64,000 bases of DNA, taken from assembly GCF_000176915.2 (NCBI RefSeq), contig NC_014844.1:2418001-2482000 (forward strand). The letters are read 5' to 3'. The notes beneath the pieces are model-generated. The model saw only the letters and a list, made by a program, of their open reading frames with translations. It was not told the DNA's origin and did no database searches. The translations under genes and the position numbers were made by a program. The DNA comes from Pseudodesulfovibrio aespoeensis Aspo-2 (GTDB taxonomy: Bacteria; Desulfobacterota; Desulfovibrionia; Desulfovibrionales; Desulfovibrionaceae). How positions within the stretch are numbered: position 1 is the stretch's first letter; the number at the start of each line of letters is the position of its first letter. This document shows positions 61,936 through 64,000 of this stretch, piece by piece.

Positions 61936-63030
61936 CTAGTCCAATTTGTATTTGTAATAGGCGGCGCAGCTGCCCTCGGTGGAGACCATGCACGGGCCGA
62001 CGGGATTGGCCGGGGTGCAGGCCTTTTTGAACAACGGACACTCATCGGGCCGCTTGATGCCCTTGAGGATGTCGCCGCACTTGCAGCCGGGCAGGGGCGG
62101 GACCTCCTTGATGACGATGCCGAACTCCTTCATGGCGTCGAATTGCTCCCACTCGGGACGGATTTCGAGGCCGCTGCCGGGGATGAGGCCGATGCCGCGC
62201 CACAGGGCGTCGGACGGCGCGAAAACCGTGTACATGATCTCGCGCGCCTTGGCGTTGCCTCCGTCGCTGACGATGCGGGTGTAGTTGTTGACCACATGGG
62301 CCTCGCCCGCGTTGCGCCACTCGACCATCTGGAGCAGCGACTGGAGGATGTCCAGCGGCTCGAACCCGGTGATCACGGCTGACCTGCCATATTTTTCGGC
62401 GATGAACTTGTAGGGCTCAAGACCGATGATGGCCGAGACGTGGCCGGGCAGGATGAACGCCTCGATGCCCGCCTTCTCGTCGGCCAGGAGCACGTCCAGG
62501 GCGGCGGGCACGGTCTTGTGAAAACAGAGCACCCGCAGGTTCTCGACGCCCTGTTCGCGGGCCATCATCATGGTGGCGGCAATGGTCGGGGCCGTGGTCT
62601 CGAAACCCACGCCGATGAAGACCACCAGATCGCCCGGATTCTCACGGGCCAGCTTGATGGTGTCAAAGGGCGAGTAAACGACCTTGACCCTGGCGCCGTC
62701 GGCCTGGGCCTTTTTCAGGTTGCGCCCCTGGTGGCCGGGCACGCGCATCAGGTCGCCGAAGGTGGCCATGATGACCTTGTCCCTGCCCGCCAGGTCGAGA
62801 AAGGCGTTGACCTCGGACTCGTGGGTGACGCAGACCGGACAGCCAGGACCGCTCAGGTGGACGATCTCGTCCGGCAGCAGCGAGCGCAGACCGCTCTGGA
62901 AGATGGCCACCGTGTGGGTGCCGCAGACCTCCATGAAGCGCAACCCGCCCGAGAGCTCGGCGCGCAGCCGCTCCAACACCTTCCCGCACAATTCGGGATC
63001 GCGAAATTTATTCAGCAATTCAAAGCTCAA
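61936..63030 (-). CDS. hypD: Hydrogenase maturation protein HypD
   Basis: 364 residues. HypD with HypC is the scaffold on which Fe(CN)2CO is built. Conserved Cys-containing motifs: EVCGTHT, GPGCPVCVTHE, and a C-terminal [4Fe-4S] region (LPGCKCGDILKG; CPLFKKACTP; GPCMVSTEGSCAAYYKY), plus VGFETTAPT. The start is a TTG at 63030 with a GGGGGG run just upstream; no in-frame ATG fits. hypE follows 2 bases later. hypA, hypB, hypC and hypF are not next to it. Confidence 0.95.
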   Translation of the reverse strand: MSFELLNKFRDPELCGKVLERLRAELSGGLRFMEVCGTHTVAIFQSGLRSLLPDEIVHLSGPGCPVCVTHESEVNAFLDLAGRDKVIMATFGDLMRVPGHQGRNLKKAQADGARVKVVYSPFDTIKLARENPGDLVVFIGVGFETTAPTIAATMMMAREQGVENLRVLCFHKTVPAALDVLLADEKAGIEAFILPGHVSAIIGLEPYKFIAEKYGRSAVITGFEPLDILQSLLQMVEWRNAGEAHVVNNYTRIVSDGGNAKAREIMYTVFAPSDALWRGIGLIPGSGLEIRPEWEQFDAMKEFGIVIKEVPPLPGCKCGDILKGIKRPDECPLFKKACTPANPVGPCMVSTEGSCAAYYKYKLD

Positions 63031-63267
63031 ACCATCCCCCCCGCATTGAAAGTGTCACCCCGGCCTTGGGGTCAGGACTCTCCATATACCGATTGCATCC
63101 AACGGGCAAACAAAATCCCGGCACGCACGCCTGAACCGAAACATCGCCCCTTTTGCTCCCCCCTGCCGGACACCGGGCAGCAGCCGGACCTCTCAGAAAC
63201 CGGGCCAGCGTCATGACGCCAACGCCTTGAATTACAATATACTATGCCATGATGCTTCCTTTTTTTG

Positions 63268-63281
63268 TGAACATATGTTCA
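63268..63281 (+). promoter_or_regulatory. Perfect 14-bp palindrome, probable operator
   Basis: TGAACATATGTTCA is self-complementary over 14 bases and ends 8 bases before a TTGACA. It resembles operators of ArsR/SmtB-type or other dimeric regulators, but no regulator gene is seen here. A second AT-rich element (ATGAG at 63305-63309, CTCAT at 63316-63320) overlaps the -10. Confidence 0.6.
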
Positions 63282-63289
63282 ATTTACCC

Positions 63290-63317
63290 TTGACACATAG
63301 ACATATGAGCATATCCT
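63290..63317 (+). promoter_or_regulatory. Promoter of the glycine-rich/NifX-like operon
   Basis: TTGACA (63290-63295), a 16-base spacer and TATCCT (63312-63317). The start should be near 63325, giving a leader of about 70 bases before the ATG at 63397. The leader contains GCCGC/GCGGC (63338-63342 with 63348-63352 approximately) and AACCCGGA/TCCGGGTT (63355-63362 with 63366-63373) hairpins. Confidence 0.65.
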
Positions 63318-63396
63318 CATTTGTACAGGCCGACCGCGCCGCTGCGCGCGCGGCAACCCGGATTCTCCGGGTTCGGCCCCAACAACGGAGGTCATC

Positions 63397-63843
63397 ATGC
63401 CTTACTGCAACAAACGAGGAGTGAACGGTCCCCGATTCGCGAACACTACCGAGGCCGCCCCCCTGGGCCAGGGAGCCGGATACGGGTTTGGCCGGGGCAA
63501 CTGCCCCGGACGGGGACAGGGAATGGGACGCGGCATGGGCTGCGGCCAGGGACGCAGCTTTGGCCAGGGCTTTGGCAAAGGTTTTGGCCCCGGTGCCATG
63601 ACCGGACAGGGAGTTGCGCGCGGCCAGGGCGCCGACGGCTACGCCTCACAGATCATGAACCGGGCCATGGCCCAGGACATCGCGACCAGCGTTCCGGGCC
63701 AGGGACGCGGATTCGGCAGGGGCTTCGGCTCTGGAACCGGACTTGCGAACGGTCCGGGAAGCGGGGCCGGATTCGGCGCTGGCTGCCAGATCCGGCGCAG
63801 GCGGCGTGCCCGGATATGCACCACCGATCCCGGAAACGTCTAG
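63397..63843 (+). CDS. Small glycine-rich protein, DUF5320-like
   Basis: A 148-residue protein very rich in Gly, with repeats such as GRGMGCGQGRSFGQGFGKGF and GQGRGFGRGFGSG. It contains several Cys (YCNKRG, GNCPGRG, GMGCGQ, GAGCQIRRRRR). No signal peptide or membrane segment is seen. Similar glycine-rich proteins often precede NifX/NifB-type metal-cluster proteins in anaerobes; one begins here 62 bases downstream. GGAGGT lies 5 bases before the ATG. A role in metal or cofactor binding is inference; composition alone gives no function. Confidence 0.7.
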   Translation: MPYCNKRGVNGPRFANTTEAAPLGQGAGYGFGRGNCPGRGQGMGRGMGCGQGRSFGQGFGKGFGPGAMTGQGVARGQGADGYASQIMNRAMAQDIATSVPGQGRGFGRGFGSGTGLANGPGSGAGFGAGCQIRRRRRARICTTDPGNV

Positions 63844-63905
63844 GATCGACGCTGCCCTTACCCAGACCATCCTGGCCCCAACAATTCAGCAGAAAGGAGC
63901 ATCCG

Positions 63906-64000
63906 ATGAAAGTGGCAGTGACAAGCGAGGGGCCGACCCTCGATTACCAAGTCGATCCGCGCTTTGGCCGCGCCGGCGGGTTCGTCGTCGTGGACACCGA
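63906..64000 (+). CDS. NifX/NifB-type dinitrogenase iron-molybdenum cofactor family protein (5' part)
   Basis: Only the first 31 residues are in the window: MKVAVTSEGPTLDYQVDPRF, then GRAGGFVVVDT. The VAVTSEG ... LDYQVDPRFGR start is typical of the NifX-like fold that carries small metal clusters (also the ORP-type proteins of Desulfovibrio). AAAGGAG lies 6 bases before the ATG. The product and full length cannot be judged from this fragment. Confidence 0.75.
   Translation, partial: MKVAVTSEGPTLDYQVDPRFGRAGGFVVVDT

Larger units (their letters stand above)
63031..63396. other. Intergenic region between hypD and the glycine-rich gene
   Basis: This 366-base stretch has no convincing gene. The left part (63031-63230) shows no clear element; the hypD promoter must lie there but was not identified. 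The right part holds the palindrome, promoter and leader hairpins listed separately. Confidence 0.7.

Overview
The window is a GC-rich bacterial chromosome segment that fits a sulfate-reducing deltaproteobacterium of the Desulfovibrio/Pseudodesulfovibrio type. The evidence is an Ahb-type siroheme-dependent heme pathway with a zinc-type HemB, a futalosine (Mqn) menaquinone pathway, HypD/HypE for [NiFe]-hydrogenase maturation, and a NifX-like protein preceded by a glycine-rich small protein. The species assignment is inference; no database was searched.

Layout. 1-3.8 kb (+): the 3' end of a family 2 glycosyltransferase, an MJ0042 zinc-ribbon/Yip1-like membrane protein, a small hypothetical protein and an OmpA-type lipoprotein ending in a strong terminator. 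3.8-8.5 kb (+): ahbC, hemB, ahbD and an AhbA/AhbB-type siroheme decarboxylase subunit, then a small membrane protein. Three copies of a hairpin repeat sit in the gaps. 8.6-11.7 kb (+): rpe, an Uup-type ABC-F ATPase and a GNAT acetyltransferase. 11.8-15.4 kb (-): an Lrp/AsnC regulator followed by bifunctional putA. 15.5-20.2 kb (+): an MCE lipid-transport operon (STAS-MlaE permease, MlaF ATPase, MlaD, PqiC-like lipoprotein), darP and a zinc-ribbon protein. 20.4-26 kb: a DMT transporter overlapping tail-to-tail with mqnD (-), then tetR-mqnE-mqnC-mqnA (+). 26.1-27 kb: a LysR regulator (-).

From 58.5 kb down to 27.1 kb everything lies on the minus strand in one gene-expression block: tRNA-Thr(TGT), tRNA-Tyr, tRNA-Gly, tRNA-Thr(GGT), tuf, rpmG, tRNA-Trp, secE, nusG, rplKAJL, rpoBC, then rpsL-rpsG-fusA, and the S10, spc and alpha operons through rplQ (including secY, map, rpmJ and rpoA). 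rpmJ, rpmD, rpmG and rpsN (short form) were read directly from the sequence. Terminators after rpoC and rplQ, a promoter before rpsL, a probable L10 leader and several intergenic hairpins divide the block.

58.8-64 kb: a tRNA-dihydrouridine synthase and CheV (+), hypD-hypE (-), then a glycine-rich protein and the start of a NifX-family protein (+) behind a promoter with a perfect 14-bp palindrome.

No CRISPR array, prophage, insertion sequence or defence island was recognised. The most interesting items are regulatory: a TetR gene embedded in the menaquinone operon with a perfect 9+9 operator-like palindrome, a dispersed hairpin repeat that seems to supply a ribosome binding site, a likely leaderless lrp, and the palindrome upstream of the NifX-like operon.
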